64,000 nt of DNA from NCBI RefSeq assembly GCF_000023585.1, contig NC_012914.1, positions 3,626,001 through 3,690,000 of the forward strand. Direction: 5' to 3'. Below the pieces are notes generated by a model that was not told the DNA's origin, did no database searches, and saw nothing but the letters and a program-made list of their open reading frames with translations. This DNA comes from Paenibacillus sp. JDR-2 (GTDB lineage Bacteria; Bacillota; Bacilli; Paenibacillales; Paenibacillaceae). Position 1 is the stretch's first letter; the number at the start of each line of letters is the position of its first letter. Position numbers and translations under genes: made by a program. Of the stretch, positions 37,099 to 45,840 are shown one piece after another.

Positions 37099-38211
37099 GT
37101 GAACCGTCAGGTTGTAATAGTAGGAGCTGGCTTGAGCGGCCTTCGTGCTGCGTCTTTACTTCATAAGCATGGCATCTTATGCAAGGTGCTAGAGGCTAGA
37201 GACCGGATTGGCGGCAGGGTTCTAAGCGACTCTGTTGCAAGTCGGCTAGAGCTTGGCAAATTTGACCTTGGACCGACATGGTTCTGGCCGCAATATGAGA
37301 GCGCGATTGCCGATCTTGCCATCGAACTGAACTTGGGAACCTTTATTCAGTACACCAGCGGGACAATTCTACTGGAACGCTCACGCAACGAAGCGCCAGA
37401 GCATTTTTTGCTGCCAGATAACGCTAACCCCAGTTCGATACGGTTCACGGGAGGAGTACAATCGCTTATTGACGCATTAGCCAATACGATTCCTCCCGGG
37501 ACAATCGACTTGGGAACTCGTGTTACAGCTCTTCGGCTTGATAAGAATGGTTTGGTAACGATTGAAGCAGACCTCGCGGATGGAGGGAGAAAACAATTTT
37601 CGGCTAACACGGTTATTCTGGCGCTCCCGCCTCGAATAGTTGAGCAACATATTGAATTCTCACCGTTGCTTCCACCAGAGCTAACTTCTGATCTTGTTAA
37701 TAAACCTACATGGATGGCAGGACAAGCCAAGGCAGTTGTTATTTACGAGCGTCCTTTTTGGAGAGAAACGGGACTCTCCGGTTTCGCATCAAGCCGGGTC
37801 GGGCCTTTGCAGGAAATCCATGACGCTTCTCCGGGTTCAGGGGCTGGAGCGCTGTTCGGTTTCTTCGGTATTCCTGCCAAAGCTCGCTATGAATTAGGGC
37901 AGGATGAGTTGGGACAATTGGTCATTAATCAGATGGAAAGGCTGTTCGGACCCGCTGCTCTTCAAGCGGTTGATTTTCTATACAAGGATTGGTCGGAGGA
38001 TTCGGAAACGGCTGTTGAACAGGATCATTACCCGCTTACCAATTACCCGGCATACGGACGGCTGTTGGTAGATGGGGAATGGGAGAAGAAAATCATTTTC
38101 GCTGGAACAGAGACGGATTCGCAATTCGGCGGGCATCTGGAAGGCGCGCTTCGGTCCGCCGAAAGGGCCGTCTCCGAAATAAACAGATGGTTAAGAGGTG
38201 GGACACATTGA
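37099..38211 (+). CDS. Flavin amine oxidase-like FAD enzyme
   Basis: 370 aa from GTG 37099, with AAAGGAGG 7 nt upstream; the open frame reaches a TTG at 37054 but that lies before this ribosome site. The FAD-binding motif is VVIVGAGLSGLRAA at the N-terminus, then EARDRIGGRV. The C-terminal IIFAGTETDSQFGGHLEGALRSAERA is the second flavin contact of the monoamine-oxidase family. It would oxidise an amine with release of hydrogen peroxide. Shortened compared with many family members (about 450 aa). It leads a gene run with an ADH remnant and an MFS transporter. Confidence 0.85.
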   Translation: MNRQVVIVGAGLSGLRAASLLHKHGILCKVLEARDRIGGRVLSDSVASRLELGKFDLGPTWFWPQYESAIADLAIELNLGTFIQYTSGTILLERSRNEAPEHFLLPDNANPSSIRFTGGVQSLIDALANTIPPGTIDLGTRVTALRLDKNGLVTIEADLADGGRKQFSANTVILALPPRIVEQHIEFSPLLPPELTSDLVNKPTWMAGQAKAVVIYERPFWRETGLSGFASSRVGPLQEIHDASPGSGAGALFGFFGIPAKARYELGQDELGQLVINQMERLFGPAALQAVDFLYKDWSEDSETAVEQDHYPLTNYPAYGRLLVDGEWEKKIIFAGTETDSQFGGHLEGALRSAERAVSEINRWLRGGTH

Positions 38212-38213
38212 AG

Positions 38214-38419
38214 ATGATGAGAGCTATACAGATTCCGGCTAAAGGGGAAAAGATGAAGTTAGTTCAAATCCCATTCCGCAGCTAACCGATGTCCGCCCCG
38301 TAATCGAAAGCTTTCCTCTAGAATATGCTAGTGAAGCCTATGACAAAATGACGGCGGCAACCACTCGGTTTAGAGCCGTTCTCCGTATTTGTGATGATAC
38401 CGTACAGGGGGCAAGGTAA
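38214..38419 (+). pseudogene. Remnant of a zinc-type alcohol dehydrogenase, internally deleted
   Basis: Frame 1 from ATG 38214 reads MMRAIQIPAKGEKMKLVQIP and stops at 38281-38283, like the start of a medium-chain alcohol dehydrogenase. A second frame, open to the TAA at 38417-38419, reads VRPVIESFPLEYASEAYDKM then TRFRAVLRI, the conserved C-terminus of the same family. About 270 middle residues, including the catalytic zinc and NAD sites, are missing and the joint changes frame. The stop abuts the MFS start codon, so the remnant probably only transmits transcription. Confidence 0.7.
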
Positions 38420-39745
38420 ATGTCGATACAACCGGCATTCGTTAAAGAAAAAAGGGATAACTCGCGAGAATTACTGCGACAATATGCGGCTTCCCCTGAG
38501 AAGCAGCGACAGCTGCACAAAAGAACGATGATTGTCGTTATTGCCTCTCAAATTTTTGGAGGCGCGGGATTAGCCGCAGGAATCACGGTAGGGGCATTGC
38601 TTGCGCAGGATATGCTTGGTACGGACAGCTATGCCGGCGTTCCGACTGCATTATTCACCTTGGGATCCGCTGCCGCCGCACTCGTCGTTGGTCGTCTGTC
38701 CCAACGGTTAGGCCGTCGTGCCGGGCTGGCAGCCGGCTTCTTAACAGGCGGGCTTGGTGCTGCAGGCATTGTCTTGGCATCAGTCATAAGCAGCATAACT
38801 CTATTGCTTCTTTCGCTGTTTGTTTATGGGGCAGGGACGGCAACCAACCTGCAGGCAAGATACGCAGGAACGGATCTGGCACTCCCGACAAGACGGGCTA
38901 AAGCAATCAGTACAGCTATGGTCTTCACAACCTTTGGCGCGGTCGCCGGACCCAATCTTGTGAATGTCACAGGTCGAATAGCAACATCATTTGGCGCTCC
39001 TGCTTTATCCGGTCCGTTTATGCTGGCAGCTGTCGCGTATAGTATAGCTGGATTTGTGCTGCTCATTTTTCTGCGACCAGATCCATTAATGGTGGCCAAA
39101 GCAATATCAGAAGTTCAAGCTCAAAATGATATTCGCAACGATCCGCAGCATCCACAACCATTAGATACGATGATCGATAAAAGAGGAATCATTGTTGGTG
39201 CGTCGGTAATGGTATTAACCCAAGTTGTTATGATTGCGATTATGACCATGACACCCGTTCACATGAAACACCACGGACACGGACTTGGAGACGTGGGTAT
39301 CGTGATCGGAATTCACGTTGCAGCCATGTATCTGCCATCGTTGCTAACGGGTATTCTAGTCGATAGATACGGAAGATTGCCCATGTCTTATGCTTCCGGA
39401 ATTACATTGCTCTTGGCTGGTTTACTGGCTGCTTTTGCACCCGGCGACAATATGGCCTTGCTTATTCTTGCACTTGCTCTTCTGGGATTGGGATGGAATT
39501 TCGGCTTAATTAGCGGTACAGCGGCAATAGTTGATGCCACCACTCCGCAAGTACGTGCTAAGACTCAAGGAACGGTAGATGTTTTAATCGCTTTGGCAGG
39601 GGCATCGGGAGGTGCATTATCCGGTATGGTTGTGGCTCAGTCCAGCTATTCGACACTTTCATTGGCGGGAGGGATTCTGGCTTTGCTTCTAATCCCCGTT
39701 GTCTTGTGGTCCCGGCGAAAAAAAACGTTCATAAATTCCGTTTAA
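38420..39745 (+). CDS. MFS transporter
   Basis: 441 aa with about 12 membrane segments. The loop between segments 2 and 3 holds GRLSQRLGRRAGL, the typical MFS signature; a second copy LVDRYGRLPMSYASG lies after segment 8. The N-terminal 40 residues are hydrophilic. Start ATG 38420 follows AGGGGGCAAGG at the end of the ADH remnant. Substrate unknown; relatives are annotated as drug exporters or sugar transporters. Confidence 0.87.
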   Translation: MSIQPAFVKEKRDNSRELLRQYAASPEKQRQLHKRTMIVVIASQIFGGAGLAAGITVGALLAQDMLGTDSYAGVPTALFTLGSAAAALVVGRLSQRLGRRAGLAAGFLTGGLGAAGIVLASVISSITLLLLSLFVYGAGTATNLQARYAGTDLALPTRRAKAISTAMVFTTFGAVAGPNLVNVTGRIATSFGAPALSGPFMLAAVAYSIAGFVLLIFLRPDPLMVAKAISEVQAQNDIRNDPQHPQPLDTMIDKRGIIVGASVMVLTQVVMIAIMTMTPVHMKHHGHGLGDVGIVIGIHVAAMYLPSLLTGILVDRYGRLPMSYASGITLLLAGLLAAFAPGDNMALLILALALLGLGWNFGLISGTAAIVDATTPQVRAKTQGTVDVLIALAGASGGALSGMVVAQSSYSTLSLAGGILALLLIPVVLWSRRKKTFINSV

Positions 39746-39795
39746 ACATTATGGCTTGCATTGCAAAGATTGATTCTTTTTTTTGATTGGTAATC

Positions 39796-39828
39796 AAAAA
39801 CCGGAAACGAATTTCGTTTCCGGTTTTT
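39796..39828. terminator. Bidirectional terminator
   Basis: AAAAACCGGAAACGA (39796-39810) pairs perfectly with TCGTTTCCGGTTTTT (39814-39828), loop ATT. It separates convergent MFS and kinase genes. Confidence 0.9.
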
Positions 39829-39842
39829 GACTATCTGGAAAG

Positions 39843-41090
39843 TCACGCATGCCCATTCAAGGGAAGCGTAATGTAATACGTGGTTCCGGCTCCTTCCTTG
39901 CTGTGGACCACGATATTGCCGTTCATCCCCCGAATGACGCTGAAGATGACCATGGTCCCAAGACCGGTACCTTTATCTTTGGTCGTGTAATAAGGCGCTC
40001 CCAGCCGGTTAAGCTGTTCCTCGTTCATGCCCATTCCGGTATCGGAAATCGAAATGGTGACGTTTTTGATAGGCTCGTTAACCGTGTAAGACAAAGTTAG
40101 CTTCCCCCCGGCAGGCATTGCCTCGATAGCGTTCTTTCCGATATTGATAATGGCTTGCCTGAATTTGGACTTGCTGCCGTATACCGTTGCGGGATGCTTT
40201 ACGTCCGTGAGGATCTCGACGTTCTGCATATTCGCGTAGGAGCTCAGGATTTGGGCCGCCTTGGAGAGCGCCTCCTCGAGGCTGATTGATTCGAACCTTT
40301 CGACCTGTGGCTTGGCAAGAGATAAATAATCGGAAATGATCGATTCCGCCCGGTCCAGCTCTTCGAGTGTTATAGCGGAGAATTCTTTTCGTTTATGATC
40401 ACTAAGTGCCGGGTTGGACAACAGTTGAATGAAACCGCGGACGGACGTTAACGGGTTGCGGACTTCATGCGCGACGGAAGCTGCGATTTCGCTGACAACC
40501 TTCATTTTCTCCGCTTGGATGATTTCCTCTTGCATCCGATTCTGCGTCCGGATCATTTCAATCATGAAAACCAGCATTACCGCCATGATGCACTGAACAA
40601 GGATAAGAGGTAGACTTGGAACGAACGAAGCCATAAAAAAAGTCTCCTTGCCCTCGAGCAGAGCATAAAAATTGACGACCGTCACGCGCAAAAAGAAACA
40701 CATTCCGGAAACAAGCAGCATTCTTTTCTTGGCCCCGGCTTTCTCGTATGTCTTGATGAGGAACAGCAGCAAAACGATTGTCGGCAGCAGCGAGAGGAAG
40801 TAATGAAAAAGATCGATGCCGCCCAAGATCTGCCTGTAAGTTAGCATACTGCCAAATAAGAGCAACGTCGTATAAAGGCCACCGTAGAGTGAACCGATGA
40901 CGAGAGGAATAGCTCTGAGGTCGAGCACCGAATCGAAGAGTTTGACCGGAAAGGTCATTGTAATAATTAGAGGAATCAAAAATAAAACGTAAACGAAAAG
41001 CGGGTGTTTACGTTTATAGAAAGGTCCGTAAAAAATCAAAGGCAGGAAAATAATAAAAGCGTTGAGGATGAAGTCGGAATGAGAGATCAT
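39843..41090 (-). CDS. Orphan sensor histidine kinase, 5TM membrane type (KinB-like)
   Basis: 415 aa: six hydrophobic segments in residues 1-180, no PAS domain, a short linker, then HisKA with His208 (VAHEVRNPLTSVRGF) and HATPase (DTGMGMN, GTGLGTM). This layout is that of membrane sporulation kinases such as KinB and LytS-like 5TM kinases. ATG 41090, AAAGGAAC upstream. No regulator gene is adjacent. It shares the H-E-x-R-N-P-L-T-S/T-x-x-G-F box with two other orphan kinases here, so these probably feed one phosphorelay. Confidence 0.88.
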   Translation of the reverse strand: MISHSDFILNAFIIFLPLIFYGPFYKRKHPLFVYVLFLIPLIITMTFPVKLFDSVLDLRAIPLVIGSLYGGLYTTLLLFGSMLTYRQILGGIDLFHYFLSLLPTIVLLLFLIKTYEKAGAKKRMLLVSGMCFFLRVTVVNFYALLEGKETFFMASFVPSLPLILVQCIMAVMLVFMIEMIRTQNRMQEEIIQAEKMKVVSEIAASVAHEVRNPLTSVRGFIQLLSNPALSDHKRKEFSAITLEELDRAESIISDYLSLAKPQVERFESISLEEALSKAAQILSSYANMQNVEILTDVKHPATVYGSKSKFRQAIINIGKNAIEAMPAGGKLTLSYTVNEPIKNVTISISDTGMGMNEEQLNRLGAPYYTTKDKGTGLGTMVIFSVIRGMNGNIVVHSKEGAGTTYYITLPLNGHA

Positions 41091-41202
41091 GAGAAGTTCC
41101 TTTCGTGAGTGCTTGCCAATGTTTTCGAGAAGAGAACTGTCATTTCCTTCAAACCGGCGGAGTTAATTTTATATGAATGTTGGGAACCGTTAGGACTTCT
41201 TT

Positions 41203-41466
41203 ATGAAAAAAATTCTAGTCGTCCTATTGGCACTGTTCTTAACAACAGGATGTTCGATCCAAGCCAATACTGATGAACAATTGCCTAAAGAACAAATTGG
41301 CGAGGAAATCGGAAATATTCCCGCAGCTTGCAGTGTACCGGAATGCGCGGTGCCTCCTGGCAATACCTTTTATAGCATCAAAGGAAAGGACAGCAAGAAA
41401 TATGTCGCCAGCCTAAGTTTCGATGGAGAAAAACACTACCGATGGACTAAAATAAATGAAGCATAA
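41203..41466 (+). CDS. Small lipoprotein, unknown function
   Basis: 87 aa. Signal segment MKKILVVLLALFLTTGC with lipobox TTGC, so Cys17 would be lipidated. The mature part has two further cysteines in ACSVPECAV and ends in an aromatic beta-like stretch (FYSIKGKDSKKYVASLSF). Divergent from the kinase gene at 41090. I do not recognise the family. A bidirectional hairpin follows. Confidence 0.7.
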   Translation: MKKILVVLLALFLTTGCSIQANTDEQLPKEQIGEEIGNIPAACSVPECAVPPGNTFYSIKGKDSKKYVASLSFDGEKHYRWTKINEA

Positions 41467-41476
41467 AACAACAGAC

Positions 41477-41516
41477 AAGGCTGCCGATAATTCCGGCAGC
41501 CTTATTAGTTTTTTGC
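41477..41516. terminator. Bidirectional terminator
   Basis: AAGGCTGCCG (41477-41486) pairs with CGGCAGCCTT (41494-41503), followed by a T run at 41509-41514; between the convergent lipoprotein and alpha-galactosidase genes. Confidence 0.8.
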
Positions 41517-41522
41517 AATCTA

Positions 41523-42614
41523 TTACGGGGTAACTCGAATGGAATCCAGCAGCATGTAAGTGCCGGATTTCTTAACGGCCTTTAGCGTATGGCTTCCGCT
41601 CGTCAAGCCAGTTGCTTGGAAAACGACTTGATTTACCTGCCTGGTGGTACTCGACGTGTTGACCGTCGCCTGTAGGATGTTGTCGATGTAAATGTCAACG
41701 TTGCCTTGGGACGAATCTTTCTCCGTAATGAGCTCGACGCCGGTGCCCGTGAACGCGAACTGTAAAAAATCGTTATTCGTCTGGGTGAAATGCACGTCGT
41801 TATTGTAATCGCCGAAACCGCGATTGCCGTTCAGCGACCAGGAACCGGTGTAGACGATGCCTGGATCGGTGTCGTTGTACTGGATGCGCGGACTTTTGAT
41901 TCTGAATTGATCGAGCAGCATGTAGGTGCCGGATTTTTTTACGGCTTTGATCGTATGTGTGCCGCTTGTCAGACCACCAATGCTATACACGGTTTGTTGG
42001 ACGAGGCGCGAAGGGCTATAGGTGTTTACGGTTTGCTTGAAGACGTTGTCGATGTAAATATCGACGTCGCCTTGGGCTGAATCCTTCTCCGTGACGAGGT
42101 CGATTCCTGTTCCGTTGAACGTGTATTGCACGAAATCGTTGTTTGTCTGCGTGAAATGGACATCGTCCTGATAATCGCCGAATCCTCTAGCACTGTTCAG
42201 AGACCAAGCGCCTGAATAAGTGATACCCGAATCCGTATCGTTCACCGCGAGCGGCGACGCCACGAAGAAGCGAAGCTTATCGAGCAGCATATAGGCGCCG
42301 GATTTCTTAACAACTTTCAGCGTATGCGTGCCGTTCGTCAGTCCGCTAACGCTGTATACGGTTTGCTGCGTCTGCCTCACGCTGTTATACGTATTAACTG
42401 TTCCTTTTAATACATTATCGAGATAGACGTCAACATTGCCTTGGTCGGGAGATTTCTCGGTAATTAGATCGATACCGGTGCCCTGGAAGGTGTATTCAAA
42501 AGCGTCGTTGTTCGTCTGGGTGTAATGCACGTCGTCCTGATAGTCGCCGAGTCCGCGGTTGTAGCCGCGCTGCCAGGCACCCGTATACTTGACTCCAGTA
42601 TCGTCGTCGTTTGC
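41523..42614 (-). repeat. Three in-frame tandem repeats of about 360 bp in the alpha-galactosidase gene
   Basis: Each copy starts with a ND(T/D)D-x-G-I-x-Y-x-G-x-W strand and ends at YMLLDxxR. Copies 2 and 3 are closer to each other than to copy 1. No spacing gaps are seen, which fits duplication inside the gene. Confidence 0.8.
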
Positions 42615-44015
42615 GGTTACGGAACCGCCGGATGATGCCACCTTGAACAGCCGCGAAGCATGAGGCGGCAAATTAACGGAGCTGTAACCCGTATTGAACG
42701 ATCCGAGGTCGTTGTGGCTCCACAGATCGCGCACCGCAGCGGCTCCGTTCAGACCTATGTCGTTCCAATTCACCGTCACCGTAGCGGCGGAAGACCCAAG
42801 GTTGAACAATCCGACGGTATACGTGCCGTCGCCGTTATTGGCGTACCAGACTTGCTGGTTGGACGAGGTCGATACGGGATGGGCTGGACGGCCTGCTTGG
42901 TTGACGGCAATGACTTCATCGTTCGTTAGAAGCGATAAGCCAAAAGCGTCCAGGTTGGTCAGATCGTTACCCGTATACAGCTGTGCCGAAGACATCGCCC
43001 ACAGCGACATTGCCGTCTGCCGCTCATCCTGCGTTAACCCGTCCATCGCGCCGTTGCCGACGTTCAGCGAGTCGAAGTCGTTCCAGCCGCCCGGCCCGGC
43101 ATCCCGCCACCAGACAGCAGCGTCCGGGAAGAGACGAGCGATGTTTGGCCAGCTTGTGAGCGCCGTATTGACGCAGTAGCATTCAACGTCCCAGTCGACG
43201 CGCCAGCCGTTGGCGTATTGCTTCCAGTAATCGACGTAATTGTGGTCGAGCGCCCACGAGATCTCGAACCAGATACCGCGCGAGCTGAGCGCCTGCGACC
43301 AAGCGGCAACGTCGCCGCGAGCGTCGATCGACGTATCGTTATGTCCGGAACCAGGTGTAACGCTGTCGAATTTCACGAAATCGACACCCCATGAATCGAT
43401 CAGGTCCGCAATGGAATCAATGTACTTTTGGGCACATGCGTTACCGAAATCGATTTTGTAGTCCAGGCCCCAATAATCCGCGGTCTTAAGCGGTTGGACG
43501 GCGATGTCCTGCATCGAACAGCCCGGGGCGCCGTAAATCGGCAAATCAGCGTCATAGGCTTGAGGGGACAGACCCGGAATGAAATACAGGCCGAACTTTT
43601 GTCCGTTGGCATGCACGTAATTAATGACGTCGGTCAATCCGTTCGGATAAAGCGTCGTGCTTGGCACGGGCCGTCCATATCCGTCAAGGCCGCCATTCCA
43701 GCCCGCGTCCACGTTAATGTACTCGTACCCATGCGACTGCAGCTTCTGATGCATGGCGTCCGACTGTGCTTTGATCTGCGCCGCCGTGATCCAAGCGCCG
43801 TTGCCGGAATACACCTGCATGCTGTAGCTGCTCCAGCCCATTAACGGCTTAAGCGCCAATCCGTTATTCGCGGCCTCCGCGACCCGGGGCGGCAGGACGC
43901 CGTAACCCCCAAAGATGGCAGTCAGCAGCAGGGCGAGTCCCAGGACAATCGCACCAGCCGGTTTGACCGCTGAATACATCCTTGCGGAGATCCTTGCTTT
44001 GTACTGTACCTTCAT
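41523..44015 (-). CDS. Secreted GH27 alpha-galactosidase with three C-terminal repeats
   Basis: 830 aa from ATG 44015 (AAGGAGAGG upstream; the frame continues 12 codons further but without a ribosome site). Signal peptide, residues about 1-49. GH27 barrel with YEYINVDAGWNGG and the nucleophile Asp217 in FVKFDSV; Asp274 or Asp276 (RVDWDVE) is the likely acid/base. A beta C-domain follows, then three repeats of about 120 residues (42614-42250, 42246-41890, 41880-41526) with the common GDYxxDVHxTQTNND and KKSGxYMLLD motifs, probably carbohydrate-binding. It should cleave alpha-galactosides outside the cell. Confidence 0.9.
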   Translation of the reverse strand: MKVQYKARISARMYSAVKPAGAIVLGLALLLTAIFGGYGVLPPRVAEAANNGLALKPLMGWSSYSMQVYSGNGAWITAAQIKAQSDAMHQKLQSHGYEYINVDAGWNGGLDGYGRPVPSTTLYPNGLTDVINYVHANGQKFGLYFIPGLSPQAYDADLPIYGAPGCSMQDIAVQPLKTADYWGLDYKIDFGNACAQKYIDSIADLIDSWGVDFVKFDSVTPGSGHNDTSIDARGDVAAWSQALSSRGIWFEISWALDHNYVDYWKQYANGWRVDWDVECYCVNTALTSWPNIARLFPDAAVWWRDAGPGGWNDFDSLNVGNGAMDGLTQDERQTAMSLWAMSSAQLYTGNDLTNLDAFGLSLLTNDEVIAVNQAGRPAHPVSTSSNQQVWYANNGDGTYTVGLFNLGSSAATVTVNWNDIGLNGAAAVRDLWSHNDLGSFNTGYSSVNLPPHASRLFKVASSGGSVTANDDDTGVKYTGAWQRGYNRGLGDYQDDVHYTQTNNDAFEYTFQGTGIDLITEKSPDQGNVDVYLDNVLKGTVNTYNSVRQTQQTVYSVSGLTNGTHTLKVVKKSGAYMLLDKLRFFVASPLAVNDTDSGITYSGAWSLNSARGFGDYQDDVHFTQTNNDFVQYTFNGTGIDLVTEKDSAQGDVDIYIDNVFKQTVNTYSPSRLVQQTVYSIGGLTSGTHTIKAVKKSGTYMLLDQFRIKSPRIQYNDTDPGIVYTGSWSLNGNRGFGDYNNDVHFTQTNNDFLQFAFTGTGVELITEKDSSQGNVDIYIDNILQATVNTSSTTRQVNQVVFQATGLTSGSHTLKAVKKSGTYMLLDSIRVTP

Positions 44016-44050
44016 GAATTCCTCTCCTTCGCATTGATAAAATGTCGTCA

Positions 44051-44157
44051 AGAAAACGTTGACCTCCGGTTGGAGAAATCATGAAAGACAGCGCTTTCTT
44101 TGCTCCGATCATAGTGGGTGCGACAACTGCCGGACAAGGTACAGTTAAGCGTTTTCA
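44051..44157. promoter_or_regulatory. Three cre-like (CcpA) sites upstream of the alpha-galactosidase gene
   Basis: AGAAAACGTTGACC (44051-44064), AGAAAGCGCTGTCT on the minus strand (44099-44086) and GTTAAGCGTTTTCA (44144-44157) each match most of TGWAANCGNTNWCA, with the mismatches at the ends. They lie 36-142 nt before the start codon, as expected for catabolite repression. The rest of the 311-nt gap holds the promoters of two divergent genes and a TGGTATAAT extended -10 (44255-44263) for the kinase. Confidence 0.5.
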
Positions 44158-44326
44158 GGTACAATTTTCCTGTTTTGCCGAGAGTTGAGTTCATCTTGCC
44201 GGCAGATAGCCACTCAGGGAAAAGCAAGAGATATGGAAGCAAATGAAATAGGCTGGTATAATGCCTTATTGAGGATTAACTAATTTATTAGTAGGATTAT
44301 GTAACTGCTTTTAAACGGAGGATTAG

Positions 44327-45763
44327 ATGTATCCAAATTTGAATGACCATAGTCTTTTTTTACACGCATTTGAGAAATCTCCAATTGGAATGGCTTTATT
44401 ATCTGCTGATGGAAGTTATTTAAAGGCTAATCCTTCTTTATGCAAAATGTTGGGATATCACGAAAGTGAATTAATAAATCTAAGCGTTAAATCCGGTACC
44501 CATCCTGACGATTTAGAAGCTGATTTGGAATTAAGGCGTAAATTGGCGCAGGGTGAGACGGATGGTTATCAAATTGAAAAAAGGTATATTCATAAATCCG
44601 GGCATATGATTTGGGGTCTTCTAAATGTAACTGTGGAAAGGAACCTGCAAGGGATAGATGGTAATCATATTTTCATCTCCCAAATCGTAGATATCTCGGA
44701 ACAGAAAAAGAAAGAAGAAGAATACAAGAAGATTGAAGAGCTCCACAAGCTTATTTCTGAACATTCACAGGACGTTATCTTACGTTTAACTCCCGACGGA
44801 ATTATCTCGTATGTCTCGCCAGCTGCCCGTTACCAGATCGGATACGAACCGGAAGAACTCATAGGGAAACATGCCTATGAGTATTGGCATCCGGATGATT
44901 TGAACGGCGGCTGGTTAAGGCGGGGTAATCCCGATCAATCGGATAGCAGAATATTCGTGTACCGTCTTCGGCATAAAAGCGGTCATTATATCTGGCAAGA
45001 AGCTCACTCTAAAAAAATAAGAAATGCCGCAGGAGAAATTCAACATGTTATCAGCATGGGGCGCGATGTAACGGAACGGGTACATTCGGAAGAGTTAATC
45101 CGAAGATCAGAAAAGCTCTCCTTAATTGGCGAGCTTGCAGCCGGCATCGCTCATGAAATCAGAAATCCGTTGACTAGTTTACGAGGATTTATGCAAATGT
45201 ATTTGAAAGAGGATAAGGACGGTTCAAAGAAATTGCGTAATGATGTCATGATATCGGAAATCGATCGAATCAATGAAATCGTAAGCGAGCTTCTCGTATT
45301 GGCCAAGCCGTCAAATGAGGTCTATGAGTTAAGGGACGTTGTACATCTATTAACTCACGTGACAAGATTATTTGAAGGGCAAGCCAACCTGTACAACGTT
45401 CAAATAAAGCATGAATTCGACGCCAATCTACCGCTAATTGAATGTCAAAGCAGTATCAATCAAGTCTTTATCAATGTTTTTAAGAATGCCATAGAGTCCA
45501 TGCCTAAAGGCGGAGAAGTGTCTCTGCAAGCTAAGCAAATAAAGGATCGAATAAACATTCGAATTAAAGACACAGGGTATGGAATCCCGCATGAGGACAT
45601 AACCAAGATTGGCAATCCTTTTTTCACTACGAAAGAAACAGGAACAGGATTAGGATTAATGGTTTCGATGAGGATCATCCAAAATCATAAAGGAACGATG
45701 CGAATCGAGAGTGAAGTTGGGAAAGGAACCATGGTTGAAATTATTTTGCCGATCAACAAATAG
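44327..45763 (+). CDS. Orphan sensor histidine kinase, two PAS domains, soluble
   Basis: 478 aa without membrane segments. PAS 1 at about 8-130, PAS 2 at about 138-262, HisKA with His276 (IAHEIRNPLTSLRGF), and HATPase with DTGYGIP and GTGLGLM. Soluble multi-PAS kinases of this type (KinA/KinE) start the sporulation phosphorelay. ATG 44327, GGAGGA upstream. No regulator gene nearby. Third such kinase of the window; its upstream region shares the string AGTAGGATTAT with that of the kinase at 11874. Confidence 0.88.
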   Translation: MYPNLNDHSLFLHAFEKSPIGMALLSADGSYLKANPSLCKMLGYHESELINLSVKSGTHPDDLEADLELRRKLAQGETDGYQIEKRYIHKSGHMIWGLLNVTVERNLQGIDGNHIFISQIVDISEQKKKEEEYKKIEELHKLISEHSQDVILRLTPDGIISYVSPAARYQIGYEPEELIGKHAYEYWHPDDLNGGWLRRGNPDQSDSRIFVYRLRHKSGHYIWQEAHSKKIRNAAGEIQHVISMGRDVTERVHSEELIRRSEKLSLIGELAAGIAHEIRNPLTSLRGFMQMYLKEDKDGSKKLRNDVMISEIDRINEIVSELLVLAKPSNEVYELRDVVHLLTHVTRLFEGQANLYNVQIKHEFDANLPLIECQSSINQVFINVFKNAIESMPKGGEVSLQAKQIKDRINIRIKDTGYGIPHEDITKIGNPFFTTKETGTGLGLMVSMRIIQNHKGTMRIESEVGKGTMVEIILPINK

Positions 45764-45769
45764 TATTCA

Positions 45770-45816
45770 GGCCTGCGCATGCTTAAAGTTTAAGTATGCT
45801 TTGGGCTTTTTTATTT
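45770..45816 (+). terminator. Terminator
   Basis: GCATGCTTAA (45777-45786) pairs with TTAAGTATGC (45790-45799), extended by GCC/GGC and followed by Ts. Confidence 0.75.
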
Positions 45817-45840
45817 TTTATTGGAAAGGATGGTATTACA

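Noticed and set aside
41523-42614. CRISPR-like repeats
   Set aside because: The repeats are about 360 bp, in frame and encode protein domains; there are no short spacers.
42694-43179. 161-aa plus-strand open frame inside the alpha-galactosidase gene
   Set aside because: It is an antisense shadow of conserved GH27 sequence.
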